A stretch of DNA of 64,000 bases from Bog-756 sp963725275 (GTDB taxonomy: Bacteria; Actinomycetota; Acidimicrobiia; Acidimicrobiales; RAAP-2): the NCBI GenBank assembly GCA_963725275.1, contig CAVRXS010000007.1, forward strand, positions 248,001-312,000, given 5' to 3'. The notes beneath the pieces are model-generated. The model was given only the letters and a program-made list of their open reading frames with translations, did not search any database and had not been told where the DNA came from. A program made the translations under genes and the position numbers. Positions 40,138-49,136 of the stretch are shown here, one piece after another. Numbering within the stretch: position 1 is the first letter of the stretch; each line of letters opens with the position of its first letter.

Positions 40138-40200
40138 GCCGAGAGGCTCACGTCCGGTTCTCTGAGAGCCGGGGGGTGCGATTCCCCCCGGCTACTCGAC
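40127..40200 (+). ncRNA. Group II intron domains V and VI
   Basis: Domain V (40127-40160) folds as a 34-base hairpin: GAGCCGGA pairs with TCCGGTTC, an internal CG bulge follows, and GAGCC pairs with GGCTC under a GAGA tetraloop. The catalytic triad AGC is at 40128-40130. Domain VI (about 40164-40198) has a GCCGGGGGG/CCCCCCGGC stem and a bulged A at 40194 as branch site. The intron ends at 40200. Confidence 0.88.
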
Positions 40201-40248
40201 TGGAAAAGTCCTTACATCGCCGTGTCCGGAGTGAGGATGCGGGAAGGT

Positions 40249-40314
40249 CCAGACCGAGCCAGAGGATCCAGTTAAGAGGAGCCGCTCGGCGCGCTTGCAT
40301 TTAGCTCGGTCTGG
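40249..40314 (-). terminator. Long inverted repeat at the end of the IPT/Calx gene
   Basis: CCAGACCGAGC (40249-40259) is repeated in inverted form as GCTCGGTCTGG (40304-40314), an 11-pair stem. On the minus strand the right arm contains the last codons and stop of the IPT/Calx gene, so the hairpin would form as that message ends. It probably acts as terminator or 3' stabiliser and also limits read-through between that gene and the intron. Confidence 0.5.
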
Positions 40315-42079
40315 TGACGACGACTCCGAGGATTACCCCCGAAGCAGTCGACCGGACAACTGTCACCCCGGATCCGGTGAGACCGGACAGCGAGACCGTG
40401 AAGCTCACAGGATTGAGGAGGTCTGCGTTCGGCCAGATCGGCACGCTGATGGTTTCATTCGAGCTGCCGGGAGCAAAGGTCAGTGTCCCACTCGTCTTGC
40501 CGCCGTAGTTGCCACCACCTGCCGCGGTTGAACTGTAAGTGGCCGTGCCGGGCGTCATCACATAGTTGACCGAGATCGTCTTGGACGCAGGACCTGAGAG
40601 GGTGACCGGGAGAGCCAGGGATGCGTTCCCAGTGTCCTGGACAACAGCTCCGTTGTCGCCGATGCCGAGCGTCGTCCCGCTCGAGGATCCGTCACTGAGA
40701 ATCGTCCCAGTTCCTTTTGTACGTCCGAGAAGAAGACCACCAGTCGGGGTGGAGAGTCTGACGGTAAACACCTCGGTGGGGTCTGCTGCACGGTCAGGGT
40801 AGACCGTCACTGGTATCGATTTCATAACTGGTGTGAGGCCAGTCTTCGCATTGGGTGTGAAGGTCAGCGTGCCGGTCGCGAGCTTGAAGTCGATGCCGGG
40901 ACCTGCGGCCGTTCCCCCGATGGCCGTTCCCGAAGTCACCGCATACTTGACCGAGACCGCAGTCGTCTCGGGCTGTGAGAGTGTGACCTCGAAGTCCAAC
41001 GTGTGAGCGAGTGTCCTTCCGACGAGAATCGACGCATCGCCGACGGAGACGCACGGGCCAGCGCACGGGCTCACGTAGGTGTACTGCGCCGGGGCGCTGG
41101 TGCCACCGATCGACATGACGGTGACACTCGCGTGGTCCGGTCCGTCGACGCCGGGTGGATACGCGGTGATCGAGGTGTCGCTGTTCACGACAAAGCCTAC
41201 CTGGGAACCTCCGAAGCTCACACTGGTGACAGGGGACAGATTGGTGCCGGTGATATTCACAACCATGCCACCGCTGGACAGACCGGTGTTCGGGGTCAGG
41301 CTGGTGATCGTTGGGGCGGCAATGAAGGTGAACTCGTCGTTGGAGCTAGTGAAACTGGTGCCGCCGGGCGAGACCACGGTCACGTCAACGGTGTCCGGAC
41401 TTGTGCCCGAACTGTCGACGGGTGAGACGGCCGTGATCGAATTGTCGTTGTTGATGCTAAAGGTGGCAGCGGCCGTCGTTCCGAAGTACACGGCCGTGAC
41501 CGCGGAGAACCCGTCACCAGAAAGGGTCACACTGGTCCCACCCGCTGCAGGTCCGATCGCCGAGGAGATACCGGTGACTCTTGGCCTCGGCGTGAACGAG
41601 CTCCCCCACTGCAAGCATGCGTAGGCGGTGCTTCCCGTCCCGCCGAGACCCGGGCAGGGGCTGGCACTGTCGTAGATCTGGTTGCCTGTGAGCGGGTCCG
41701 TCGTCGACAGGGGGCTCGGTGGGTTCGGGTCTGGGGCGGCCACGGAGTAGGAGAGCAGAGCTCCCGACAGGTCCCAGGTGTCGGCAGTCCACGCATCGAC
41801 TGTGAAGCTGGTGCCCTTTCCGGCGCTGCAGGTGGTCGTGAGATAGACGTAACCGGTTGGGTACCCGGCGCTCGGATCGATTGTGTTGTCGAACCCGGTG
41901 GCATAGGCCAGTTCCTTGATCCCACCACAGTCGTACTTGAGCACAGAAAAGGCAGTCCCTTGAGGAACGACCAGCGAGATTTGCGCAGGAGCTGCGCCGG
42001 CGTGACCCCCTCCGATCGCTACCGTTCCGAGTAGTGCGATCGCTACCATGGTCAACCCAATGGTCAGCCTTCGAAGCAT
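40301..42079 (-). CDS. Exported protein with IPT/TIG and Calx-beta-like repeats
   Basis: Predicted exported 592-residue protein. A Sec signal peptide covers about residues 1-30 (basic LRRLTIGL, hydrophobic core, cut after GHAGA). An N-terminal region with four cysteines is followed by two IPT/TIG immunoglobulin-like domains (VTGISSAIGPAAGGTSVTLSG and ITSLTPNTGLSSGGMVVNITG, in parts) and two Calx-beta-like domains (HTLDFEVTLSQPETTAVSVKY; LALPVTLSGPASKTISVNY). These folds usually serve surface adhesion or scaffolding. ATG 42079 is chosen because GGAGG lies about seven bases upstream and directly precedes the signal peptide. No sortase motif or C-terminal membrane anchor is seen. Confidence 0.8.
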   Translation of the reverse strand: MLRRLTIGLTMVAIALLGTVAIGGGHAGAAPAQISLVVPQGTAFSVLKYDCGGIKELAYATGFDNTIDPSAGYPTGYVYLTTTCSAGKGTSFTVDAWTADTWDLSGALLSYSVAAPDPNPPSPLSTTDPLTGNQIYDSASPCPGLGGTGSTAYACLQWGSSFTPRPRVTGISSAIGPAAGGTSVTLSGDGFSAVTAVYFGTTAAATFSINNDNSITAVSPVDSSGTSPDTVDVTVVSPGGTSFTSSNDEFTFIAAPTITSLTPNTGLSSGGMVVNITGTNLSPVTSVSFGGSQVGFVVNSDTSITAYPPGVDGPDHASVTVMSIGGTSAPAQYTYVSPCAGPCVSVGDASILVGRTLAHTLDFEVTLSQPETTAVSVKYAVTSGTAIGGTAAGPGIDFKLATGTLTFTPNAKTGLTPVMKSIPVTVYPDRAADPTEVFTVRLSTPTGGLLLGRTKGTGTILSDGSSSGTTLGIGDNGAVVQDTGNASLALPVTLSGPASKTISVNYVMTPGTATYSSTAAGGGNYGGKTSGTLTFAPGSSNETISVPIWPNADLLNPVSFTVSLSGLTGSGVTVVRSTASGVILGVVVTRPS

Positions 42080-42252
42080 CCCTCTACCTCCAGCCCAGCC
42101 GGTCTCGCCCACGCCCGCTTTAGCGGGTTCAGTTGCACCGTACATCGGACCACCTGACAGTGAGATGACGGTGCTTCATGCCCCCTATGGCCGGTCTCGG
42201 AGGCGTTATCGAACGCGGCTCGCTTGCCAGGTGCTAACTGCCCCCGATCGGC

Positions 42253-42268
42253 ACTTATACGGGTGATC
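42253..42268 (+). repeat. Extra copy of the recombinase-element end repeat
   Basis: ACTTATACGGGTGATC at 42253-42268 is repeated exactly at 42270-42285, a 17-base period; the second copy runs into the left inverted repeat of the recombinase element. The outer copy lies outside the element and may be the original target or a recombinase-binding accessory site. Confidence 0.7.
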
Positions 42269-42351
42269 GACTTATACGGGTGATCCGCCAGTTCGGCTGA
42301 CCGCCTGGGGAGAATTTCCCCGGGCGGAGGCTCGGACAAAGGAGGATTGCC

Positions 42352-43392
42352 GTGGTCTGGTCTCCGCAGTTGCAACGCGTCGCTCGTGAGGGTGGCGGCG
42401 ATCGATACCAGCTCGGTCATGAGCTGGTCGACGCCTTCTTGGAGTTCGCATCCGGGAGAGCCCGGCCGAACACCGTGCGCGCCTACGCGCACGATCTGAA
42501 GGCGTTCTTCACCGTGGTCGCCAAAGACCCCGTCGAGGTCACGCCGGCCGAGGTGGTGGCCTTCGTCGCCGAGCAGCAACAGCCACGGCCTGGTGCCGAG
42601 AATGTCGTGCACTTCCCCGACGCGGGAACCGGCCTGTCACCGGCAACCGTCATGCGCTGATTGGCAGCGGTCTCCGCCTTCTACGGATATCTGCTGACTC
42701 GCGCCGACACACCGGTGGCGGTCAACCCGGTGCCACGCGGTCTGCCCACCCGGCGCAGCCGCCGGGAGCTCCGGGGCGCACCCTTGGTGCGGGGAGTGCG
42801 CCGTCTTCCCCGGATCCTCGACCCCGAGGAAGCAGTCGCCCTCCTTGCCGCACTGCGCACCCGACGCGATCGGGCCATGACTGAAGCCATGCTGCTCGGT
42901 GCTCTCCGCCGGTGCGAGGCGCTCGGGCTCCGGCTGGAGGACCTCCGTCTCGGTGAGTGTCGGGTCTTCATCGCCGAAGGCAAGGGTGGCCACCAGCGGT
43001 TGGTGCCGATGTCACCCACGTTCTTTGCCACCGTGGCCGACTACTTGGAGTGCGAGCGACCGATCGACACAGGGGGCGACCGACTCTTTGTCGTGTTGAA
43101 GGGACCCAATCGTGGCCTGCCGCTCTCCTCGGAAGGTCTCGACGAGGTCATGGCGGCGGCGAGGAAGCGCGCTGGGCTCACACATGGCACCTGTCACGAG
43201 CTGCGCCACACCTGCCTGACCCGTCTGCGGGAGGCCGGCATGTCGCTCGAGGCCCTCCAGGCCCAAGCCGGACACCGATCGATCGCCTCGACCCAGGTCT
43301 ATCTGCACCTCGGGTCGGACTGGTTGGCCGCCGAGTGCCGAGCGGCCGCCGACACCGTCGAGGCCGACCTGGCGATGGAGGCCCTGTCATGA
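42352..43392 (+). pseudogene. Tyrosine recombinase 1, interrupted by an in-frame stop
   Basis: A 346-codon recombinase frame broken by TGA at 42658-42660. Before it is the start of the core-binding domain (PNTVRAYAHDLKAFF); after it the same frame continues LAAVSAFYGYLL through the catalytic domain. The catalytic set is intact: Arg in GALRRCEALGL, HELRHTCLTRL, GHRSIAS and the Tyr in TQVYLHLG. Relatives have Arg at the stop position (pattern TVRRRLAAVS), so a single CGA to TGA change explains it. Restart at the TTG just after the stop is possible but would give a protein without a full core-binding domain. The end overlaps recombinase 2 by four bases. Confidence 0.82.
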
Positions 43393-44813
43393 CCGGCGCA
43401 TCGATCTCCAAGCTGCCGACTCGCACCGACTCGTCACTGGAGCCGGCCCGACTGCAGCCACGAAACACCGGCGCCACGTGGAGGTGGGAAGAGATCAGCG
43501 CCCGAGCCGAACAGCTCGCGTCGACGATGAAGAACTACCTGGCCCAGTTGGCTGTTTCGTCCCGGCCGGGCACCGTCGAGTCGGCAGACCTCGCCCTGCG
43601 GGTGTTCGCCGGTCACCTCATCGAGACCGACCCGGACTGCCTCTGTGTGGCCAGCGTGTCTCGCCACCACGTCGAGTCGTTCAAGCTCGCCCTTGCCGCC
43701 CGGCCCGGCAAGTCCCCCGGACAGCGGGCGTCGGTCGCCACCATCTGCCACAAGCTCGGGATGGTCCGCACCTTCTTCGAGCGGATCATCGAATGGGACT
43801 ACGACGACGCCCCACGAAGGGTCCCCATCTTCGCCGGGGACTTCCCCAAGCGGGACGAACCCCTGCCGCGGTTTCTGGACGACCCCACCGCCGCCAAGTT
43901 CATGGCCGCCCTGGCCGAGGACCCCGACCGGCGCCGGCGCCTCATGGTCGAACTGCTCGCTCGCACCGGCATGCGGGCCGGCGAGCTCGGCGGACTCCGC
44001 GACGATGCCGTGTTCCGCATGAGCGGCGCCCACTGGCTGCGGATCCCGGTCGGAAAGCTCCACAACGACCGGAACGTCCCCCTCCACCCGGTGCTCATCG
44101 ACCTCATCGCCGACTACCGGGCCTGGCGGGGTCCGAGTCCTTCGGGACTGCTGGTCGTCCGCAACGACGGCCAGCCCTTCGAGCGTCGGACCGTCCACCG
44201 CTACGTGGCCGCGGTGGCGCGACGGGCGGGCACCGGACACGTCCATCCCCACCAGTTGCGCCACACCCTCGCCACCCAGCTGATCAACCGGGGCATGAGC
44301 CTCGAGGCCATCGCCGAGCTGTTGGGTCATCGCTCGCCGCGCATGACCCTCATCTACGCACGCATCTCGAACGATGCCGTCGCAGAGCAGTACTTCCGAG
44401 CCACCCAAGCGGTCGAAGCCACCGCCGGCTCGCCCGTTGTCGACGAGGAGGCTCGCCTGCTTGCCCGAAGCCATCCCCGCCTGTTGGGCAACGGACACTG
44501 CAGACGACCCGCCCAGCTCGATTGCTCCTATCAGACGATCTGTGAGGGCTGCGGGTTCTTCGAGACCGGACCGGAGTTCATTCCGATCCTGCGTCGCCAG
44601 AGGGGCAGCGCGGTCGAGCAGGCCGACTTCGAGAGGACACACATCTTCCAGGAGCTGATCGACGGTCTGACGACCGACAAGCCCCTCGGACGGAGCAATC
44701 CGCCCGCACTCCCGGTCCAGAGGGAGGAAGATCGGGGCAGAGAACGAAACACAGCGCCTCCTTTTTCACGCATCAGCGCGCTGGACGGGGAACCGCCATC
44801 CGTGCTTCCATGA
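43389..44813 (+). CDS. Tyrosine recombinase 2 with C-terminal cysteine motif
   Basis: Intact 474-residue integrase-family recombinase. SAM-like core-binding domain about 45-145 (FAGHLIETDPD to FFERIIEWDY); catalytic domain about 165-360 with Arg in ARTGMRAGELGGL, HPHQLRHTLATQL, LGHRSPRM and Tyr in LIYARIS. A C-terminal extension carries C-x7-C-x6-C-x2-C (about residues 371-389), a likely zinc site seen in transposon-type recombinases such as the Tn554 group. The ATG overlaps the stop of recombinase 1 (ATGA), and the two are probably partners in one reaction. Confidence 0.85.
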   Translation: MTGASISKLPTRTDSSLEPARLQPRNTGATWRWEEISARAEQLASTMKNYLAQLAVSSRPGTVESADLALRVFAGHLIETDPDCLCVASVSRHHVESFKLALAARPGKSPGQRASVATICHKLGMVRTFFERIIEWDYDDAPRRVPIFAGDFPKRDEPLPRFLDDPTAAKFMAALAEDPDRRRRLMVELLARTGMRAGELGGLRDDAVFRMSGAHWLRIPVGKLHNDRNVPLHPVLIDLIADYRAWRGPSPSGLLVVRNDGQPFERRTVHRYVAAVARRAGTGHVHPHQLRHTLATQLINRGMSLEAIAELLGHRSPRMTLIYARISNDAVAEQYFRATQAVEATAGSPVVDEEARLLARSHPRLLGNGHCRRPAQLDCSYQTICEGCGFFETGPEFIPILRRQRGSAVEQADFERTHIFQELIDGLTTDKPLGRSNPPALPVQREEDRGRERNTAPPFSRISALDGEPPSVLP

Positions 44814-44876
44814 TCGAAGCCGAAGCCTGATGGATCACCCGTGTAACGGCACGTGAGGGATACGGGTCTGATGCTC

Positions 44877-46763
44877 TCAGCTGAGCGCTACGGACACCGG
44901 TCCGGTGATGCCGGTAGCGGAGATGGTGCTCTGGGTCCCCGTGGTGGTGTACTTCAACACCGTGTTCAGGGTGTGGTCGGAGACATAGATAGTGCCGAAG
45001 GGATCGACCGTCACGTCGTTGGGGTGCGAGAGTCCAGTGATGGGGACCGTCGACTGGGTGTTTCCCGAAGTGAGGGCGATCTGGATGATCCGACTGTGCC
45101 CCCAGTCGGCGATGAGAAGGTTGCCGTGAAAGTCGATGGCTAACCCATTGGGGCTGCTCAGTCCGGTAGTGAGGACGACTGACTGGACGCCTCTCGGTGT
45201 GACCTTCACGATCCGATTGTGGTTGGTGTCGGCAATGTAGACATTGCCGGTGGGATCGGTGACCGCTGCGACGGGACCACTCAGCCCAGTGCCGATTGTC
45301 GTCTTCGTGCCGGTTGGGGTGATCTTGTAGACCTTGTTTGCGCCTGAGTCAGCGAGATAGAGATTCCCCTTGGCGTCGATCTTGAGGCGTGCGGGAGCGA
45401 CGAACCCGCTGGCGAACACGCTCTGCGTCCCGGACGGGGTTACTTTAACGACCCGCTTGTTGGCGGTGTCGGCGATGTAGAGGTTCCCCGAACTGTCGAC
45501 GGCTGCCCCGTTGGGCTGGTTCAAGCCCGTCGTGTGCACTGTCGTCGTCGTCCCACTGGGTGCGACCTCCACCACCTGGCTGTTGTCGTGGCCCACGATG
45601 TAGAGGTTGTATTGGATGACGTCGACCGGGACGTCGGAGCTCGTGGTGGTGCCGTTGCCCAGCTGGCCGTATCCGTTGTCCCCCCAGCACTCGACCGACT
45701 TGGTACTGAGCGCACAACTCTGGGCTGATTGCCCGGTGGAAATGGCGGTGACCCCGGTGAGGCCCGAGACGGTCACCGGGATCGACGAGTTGGTAGTGGT
45801 GCCGTTACCCAGTTGACCGATGCTGTTGTATCCCCAGCACTTGACCGTCTTGGTTCTGAGCAACCCACAGGTGTGCTCAGCATCGGCGGAGACGGCAGTC
45901 ACCGCGGTGAGGCCCGAGACGGCCACCGGGATCAACGAGTCGCTGGTGGTGCCGTTGCCCAGCTGGCCGTCGCCGTTCGATCCCCAACACTTGACCGTCT
46001 TGGAGCTGAGCAACGCACAGGTGTGGTCAGTACCGGCGGAGACGGCGGTGACCCCGGTGAGGCCCGTCACGGCCACCGGGACAAACGAGTCGGTAATGGT
46101 GCCGTTGCCCAGCTGGCCGTCGCCGTTGTATCCCCAGCACTCAACCGTCTTGGTGCTGAGCGTCGCACAGGTGTGAAGTTCGCCAGCAGAGATGGCGGTC
46201 ACCCCGGTGAGGCCCGAGACGGCCACCGGGACCGACGAGTCTGTGGTTGTGCCGTTGCCCAGCTCACCGTCGCCGTTGTACCCCCAGCACTTGACCGTCT
46301 TGGTGCTGAGCAGTGCACAGGTGTGGGATCCCCCAGCGGAGATGGCAGTTACCCCGGTGAGGCCCGAGACCGTCACCGGGATCGACGAGTTGGTGGTGGA
46401 GCCGTTGCCCAGCTGGCCTTCGAGGTTGTACCCCCAGCACTTGACCGTCTTGGTCGTGAGCAGTGCACAGGTCTGGTACCCCCCAGCGGAGATGGCGGCC
46501 ACCCCACTCAGGCCCATGACGGTGACCGGGACCGACGAGCCGGTGGTGGTGCCATTGCCTAGTTGGTCGTAATCGTTGTCCCCCCAGCACTTGACCGTGT
46601 TGGCGCCGAGCAGCGCACAGGTGTGGAGTTCGCCGGTAGAGACGGTGGCGACGGTTGGTGCGGCGGCTCCGGCTGATTGAGCTGTCCCAACGGCGATCCC
46701 GCCGAGGATCAGGACGCCTGCCAGTCCCATGCCGACGATGACGCCAATGCTTCGACTACGCAC
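44877..46763 (-). CDS. Exported RCC1-repeat plus NHL-repeat protein
   Basis: Predicted exported 628-residue protein with two different propellers. A signal peptide spans about 1-34 (cut near QSAGAAA). Residues about 38-390 are seven RCC1-type repeats of about 50 residues, each with HTCALL, VKCWG and GQLGNGTT elements; paired cysteines in each repeat suggest disulfides, fitting an extracellular place. Residues about 395-628 are NHL-type repeats (NLYIADTANKRVVKVTP, NVYIADTNHNRIVKVTP). The DNA repeats are still near-identical over about 150 bases, implying recent expansion. The gene begins within 35 bases of the right end of the recombinase element's neighbour side at its 3' end. Partner unknown. 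Confidence 0.85.
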   Translation of the reverse strand: MRSRSIGVIVGMGLAGVLILGGIAVGTAQSAGAAAPTVATVSTGELHTCALLGANTVKCWGDNDYDQLGNGTTTGSSVPVTVMGLSGVAAISAGGYQTCALLTTKTVKCWGYNLEGQLGNGSTTNSSIPVTVSGLTGVTAISAGGSHTCALLSTKTVKCWGYNGDGELGNGTTTDSSVPVAVSGLTGVTAISAGELHTCATLSTKTVECWGYNGDGQLGNGTITDSFVPVAVTGLTGVTAVSAGTDHTCALLSSKTVKCWGSNGDGQLGNGTTSDSLIPVAVSGLTAVTAVSADAEHTCGLLRTKTVKCWGYNSIGQLGNGTTTNSSIPVTVSGLTGVTAISTGQSAQSCALSTKSVECWGDNGYGQLGNGTTTSSDVPVDVIQYNLYIVGHDNSQVVEVAPSGTTTTVHTTGLNQPNGAAVDSSGNLYIADTANKRVVKVTPSGTQSVFASGFVAPARLKIDAKGNLYLADSGANKVYKITPTGTKTTIGTGLSGPVAAVTDPTGNVYIADTNHNRIVKVTPRGVQSVVLTTGLSSPNGLAIDFHGNLLIADWGHSRIIQIALTSGNTQSTVPITGLSHPNDVTVDPFGTIYVSDHTLNTVLKYTTTGTQSTISATGITGPVSVALS

Positions 46764-46970
46764 GAGGCACCCGCCCTTCGTTCACCCAGATGGAGAGACC
46801 CACAAGGTGCGTAGAACGTACTCCAGCCGTTATGGAGAGGTCGATCTGATGCACCTATGAGCAACTCAGCATGACGACCCAAACCGCTATCCCCGATCAC
46901 CCGGTAGGTGGGATGCCTCAGTAGCCGCTTGGTCTGTTCCAACTGGGGTGGTGCAGCTGCGAAGAAAGCG

Positions 46971-47026
46971 AAAGAGCCAGGCCCGGAGCGGAGTGGCGGA
47001 ACCCCGCTCGACGGACCTGGCTCTTT
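46971..47026 (-). terminator. Terminator of the small exported-protein gene
   Basis: AAAGAGCCAGG (46971-46981) and CCTGGCTCTTT (47016-47026) form a perfect 11-pair stem, with an inner GAGCGG/CCGCTC pairing. Read on the minus strand it lies 66 bases after the stop of the 47092-47739 gene and is followed by a T-rich stretch (CTTTCGCTTTCTTCG). The rest of the 46764-47091 gap is the upstream region of the RCC1/NHL gene, with a GATCGGGG motif near 46895 and no other gene. Confidence 0.75.
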
Positions 47027-47091
47027 CTGACCGCCCTCTCTCTTCTGCCAATAGGGTGGGGCCGTAGGTCGTGAGTCACAGACGACCGTTG

Positions 47092-47739
47092 CTACATGCC
47101 GACCGCGCCGCCTGTGATCTTGAAGTTCACCGTCGTTCCGACACAGTGCACCCCGGGAGCCGGAAGTGTGGTCACGAACTTGCTCGTGATGGGCGCCGCA
47201 GGCACGAGGAACGATGAGCCGGCGGCTTTGACGCCAAACGGAGCCTTGAGGGTGAGCGTGTCGAATCCGTTGAACGGACCAGTCGTCGAGGCAGTGTCGC
47301 CCGTGTAGGTGACCGTGGTGTTGGCGATGGGTCCGCCGATGGTGATCCACTTGATGACCTCTTTGATCACACCGACCTTGTCGGGACCGCGGAAGTTCGC
47401 GCAGGAGCTGCCGTGAGCGCTGACTGAGGGTGCGGTGTAGTAGCCCGAACCGGTCAGAGTGCCACCGATCACTTTTACGCCTGCGGGAGTGGCGACGGCC
47501 CCGCCGCACGCGGTGCCCACTGCTGGGTTGCCCAAGACGGCGCTGTAGTTGATCTTGACCCCCCCGATGCCGCCCGCTAGCGAAATCCCCGGATGGACGG
47601 TTCCCGAACCGCTTGTAACCGGACAGATCGCCGTCCCGATCGCGATCGGGGCAGCAACCGCTGCCTCCTGGGTGGCGAGGAACAGTCCGCCGAGCATCGT
47701 CGTGAGCACTGCAGCGAACACGTACGTTCTACGAATCAT
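47092..47739 (-). CDS. Small exported protein of unknown function
   Basis: A 215-residue protein with a signal peptide (MIRRTYVFAAVLTTMLGGLFL, cut near AAVAA at about residue 30). The mature part is Gly/Thr/Val-rich and predicted beta-rich; four cysteines (in TAICPV, GTACGG, SSCANF, VHCVGT) could form two disulfides. No domain was recognised. It is transcribed in the same direction as the RCC1/NHL and glycine-rich genes, with its own terminator downstream. An imperfect hairpin (GAGCCA at about 47774 with TGGCTC at about 47808) lies just upstream of its start. The 255-base gap upstream holds no other recognised feature. Confidence 0.65.
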   Translation of the reverse strand: MIRRTYVFAAVLTTMLGGLFLATQEAAVAAPIAIGTAICPVTSGSGTVHPGISLAGGIGGVKINYSAVLGNPAVGTACGGAVATPAGVKVIGGTLTGSGYYTAPSVSAHGSSCANFRGPDKVGVIKEVIKWITIGGPIANTTVTYTGDTASTTGPFNGFDTLTLKAPFGVKAAGSSFLVPAAPITSKFVTTLPAPGVHCVGTTVNFKITGGAVGM

Positions 47740-47994
47740 CGTGACCTACTTTCGAGTATCGAATAGCGCTAGAAGAGCCATCCCTTGGGGTCCGCCTAGG
47801 AGTGGCTCCATGCAACGTAGGTCCACCCGTCACCACAGTCAACCGTTGTTGCTTACGTCCAGCGGGATGCCTCCGTACAGGAGACCCTGCCTCATATCAC
47901 CGGGAGCGGGGCGATATCCGACAGACGGGCGCTTGCTGATCGCGAGCTGCCCCACGCCGGCACTTGAGGGACACCCCTCCTCGTTAGAGCCGTG

Positions 47995-49084
47995 TTACGT
48001 GACCGTGAAGGCGGTGGCAGTCTCGGCCTGTCCGCCCGGAGGGACCACCACCGTGATCTTGCCCGTGGTCGCCCCGGCTGGCACCTTGATCGTGATCTCG
48101 GTGGCCGTGTCGCTCGTGATGGTTGCGGTCACGCCGTGGACGGTGACGCTGCTGGCAGCCAGGAGGTTGGTTCCCTTGAGAGTGACGACCGATCCGACCG
48201 GTCCCGAAGTCGGGCTGAAGCTGGTGATGGTGGGTGGTGGGCCACTCTCCGAGATCGTCACCGAAGGCCCAGTGGTAGTGGTCGAGACCACAGCGTCGGG
48301 GTCGACCGAGAAGCTCGAACCGCCGCCGCCACCACCGCCGCAGAGGCTGCAAGAGCGGGAGAGAAGATCGCCAGCTCCGCCACCACCACCGCCGCCGTAG
48401 TAGCCCCCGCCCCCCCCGCCGCCGCCGCCGTCGGCGAAGCCGCTATTCCCTTGGCCACCAGTACCTCCGCGCCCAAATGACCCCGGCTGACCTGAATCCC
48501 CACCAGAATGTTCGGCCCCGCCGGAGCCTCCTGTCGACAAGGTGCCGGCGTGGCCGCCGTCACCGCCGAAGCCCTGCGCGCGTTGGCCAGCATATCCTGC
48601 TGCACCGCCATGGCCGCCTCCGGCTTCCGCTCCGGCACCGCCACCTCCGCCGGCTACAACAAGACGAGACTTGAGCGACCCCGGACTGCTGGGTGGCAAC
48701 GTTCGCACGTCGCTGGCACCGCCCCCTCCAGCGCCATTGGAGATTCCTTGTCCAGCGCCGACGTTCACCTCGATGTACAACACCTGCGAGGGAGTGACCG
48801 TCAGAACAGACGTAACCCGAGCCCCCGCCCCGCCGCCGGCTAATTCGCTGCCGCCGGGGGCGCCAACTGCAACAACCGATAGCCGAGTGACGCCAGCGGA
48901 GACTGTGAAGGTATGCGTGCCGGTCGACTTGTAGGTACACGTCGTTGTGCCCGAGCTTGTTGAGAGAACCCCTGTCGTCCCACAGGGGGCGATTGCCGAC
49001 GCAGTGCCAACCGTTGCCACGACAGAGATGGTGGTCAGTCCTCCAACCAGCAGCGCCCCGCCCATGACGGCCCGCAGACTGCTC
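47995..49084 (-). pseudogene. Exported glycine-rich + IPT protein gene, cut from its start by IS1380-A
   Basis: Body of an exported protein: signal peptide core (MGGALLVGGLTTISVVATVG), a beta domain (TFTVSAGVTRLSVVAVGAPGG), a glycine-rich region of about 150 residues with long Gly runs, and a C-terminal IPT/TIG domain (ITSFSPTSGPVGSVVTLKG). The frame now runs open to an ATG at 49131, but residues upstream of the TSD come from IS1380-A. Removing the insertion joins base 49084 to 52331 and restores an in-frame start, MGIRLRSSLRAVMGG, at 52343. The gene is thus separated from its ribosome site and promoter. A shorter product from ATG 49065 is possible but would lose the basic part of the signal peptide. 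Confidence 0.8.
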
Positions 49085-49136
49085 CTAAGCCTTGATCCAC
49101 CGAATTGTGACTTGATCCGGTAGCCGCGCATCCGCG

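Larger units (their letters stand above)
38212..40200 (+). mobile_element. Group II intron with its reverse transcriptase
   Basis: Self-splicing retroelement, about 1,989 bases. The 5' end is placed at GTGCG (38212), the usual group II opening; this boundary is less sure than the other. Domains I-III occupy about 38212-38860, the maturase lies in domain IV, domain V is at 40127-40160 and domain VI ends at 40200 in AC, as expected for AY ends. A bulged adenosine at 40194, seven bases from the end, is the likely branch point. The intron lies in noncoding DNA between pheT and the minus-strand IPT/Calx gene, so it breaks no recognised reading frame. Confidence 0.88.
42272..44846 (+). mobile_element. 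Tyrosine-recombinase element with terminal inverted repeats
   Basis: A 2,575-base unit holding two tyrosine-recombinase genes in tandem. The left end (42272-42291) reads TTATACGGGTGATCCGCCAG; the right end (44827-44846), reverse-complemented, reads TTACACGGGTGATCCATCAG. These match at 17 of 20 positions and lie in inverted orientation just outside the genes. Pairs of tyrosine recombinases that move as a unit are known from Tn554-like elements. No passenger gene is present. The first recombinase has a nonsense codon, so this copy may be immobile. The element lies in the region upstream of the IPT/Calx gene and may have separated that gene from upstream control sequence. Confidence 0.75.

Noticed and set aside
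42658..42660. TGA in recombinase 1 as a recoded codon (selenocysteine or reassigned code)
   Set aside because: Other genes in the window use TGA as a normal stop, no SECIS-like structure was seen, and relatives have Arg here, so a nonsense mutation is simpler.
45600..46600. Repeated 150-base DNA units as a CRISPR or satellite array
   Set aside because: The units are in-frame RCC1 protein repeats; there are no short repeat-spacer units.
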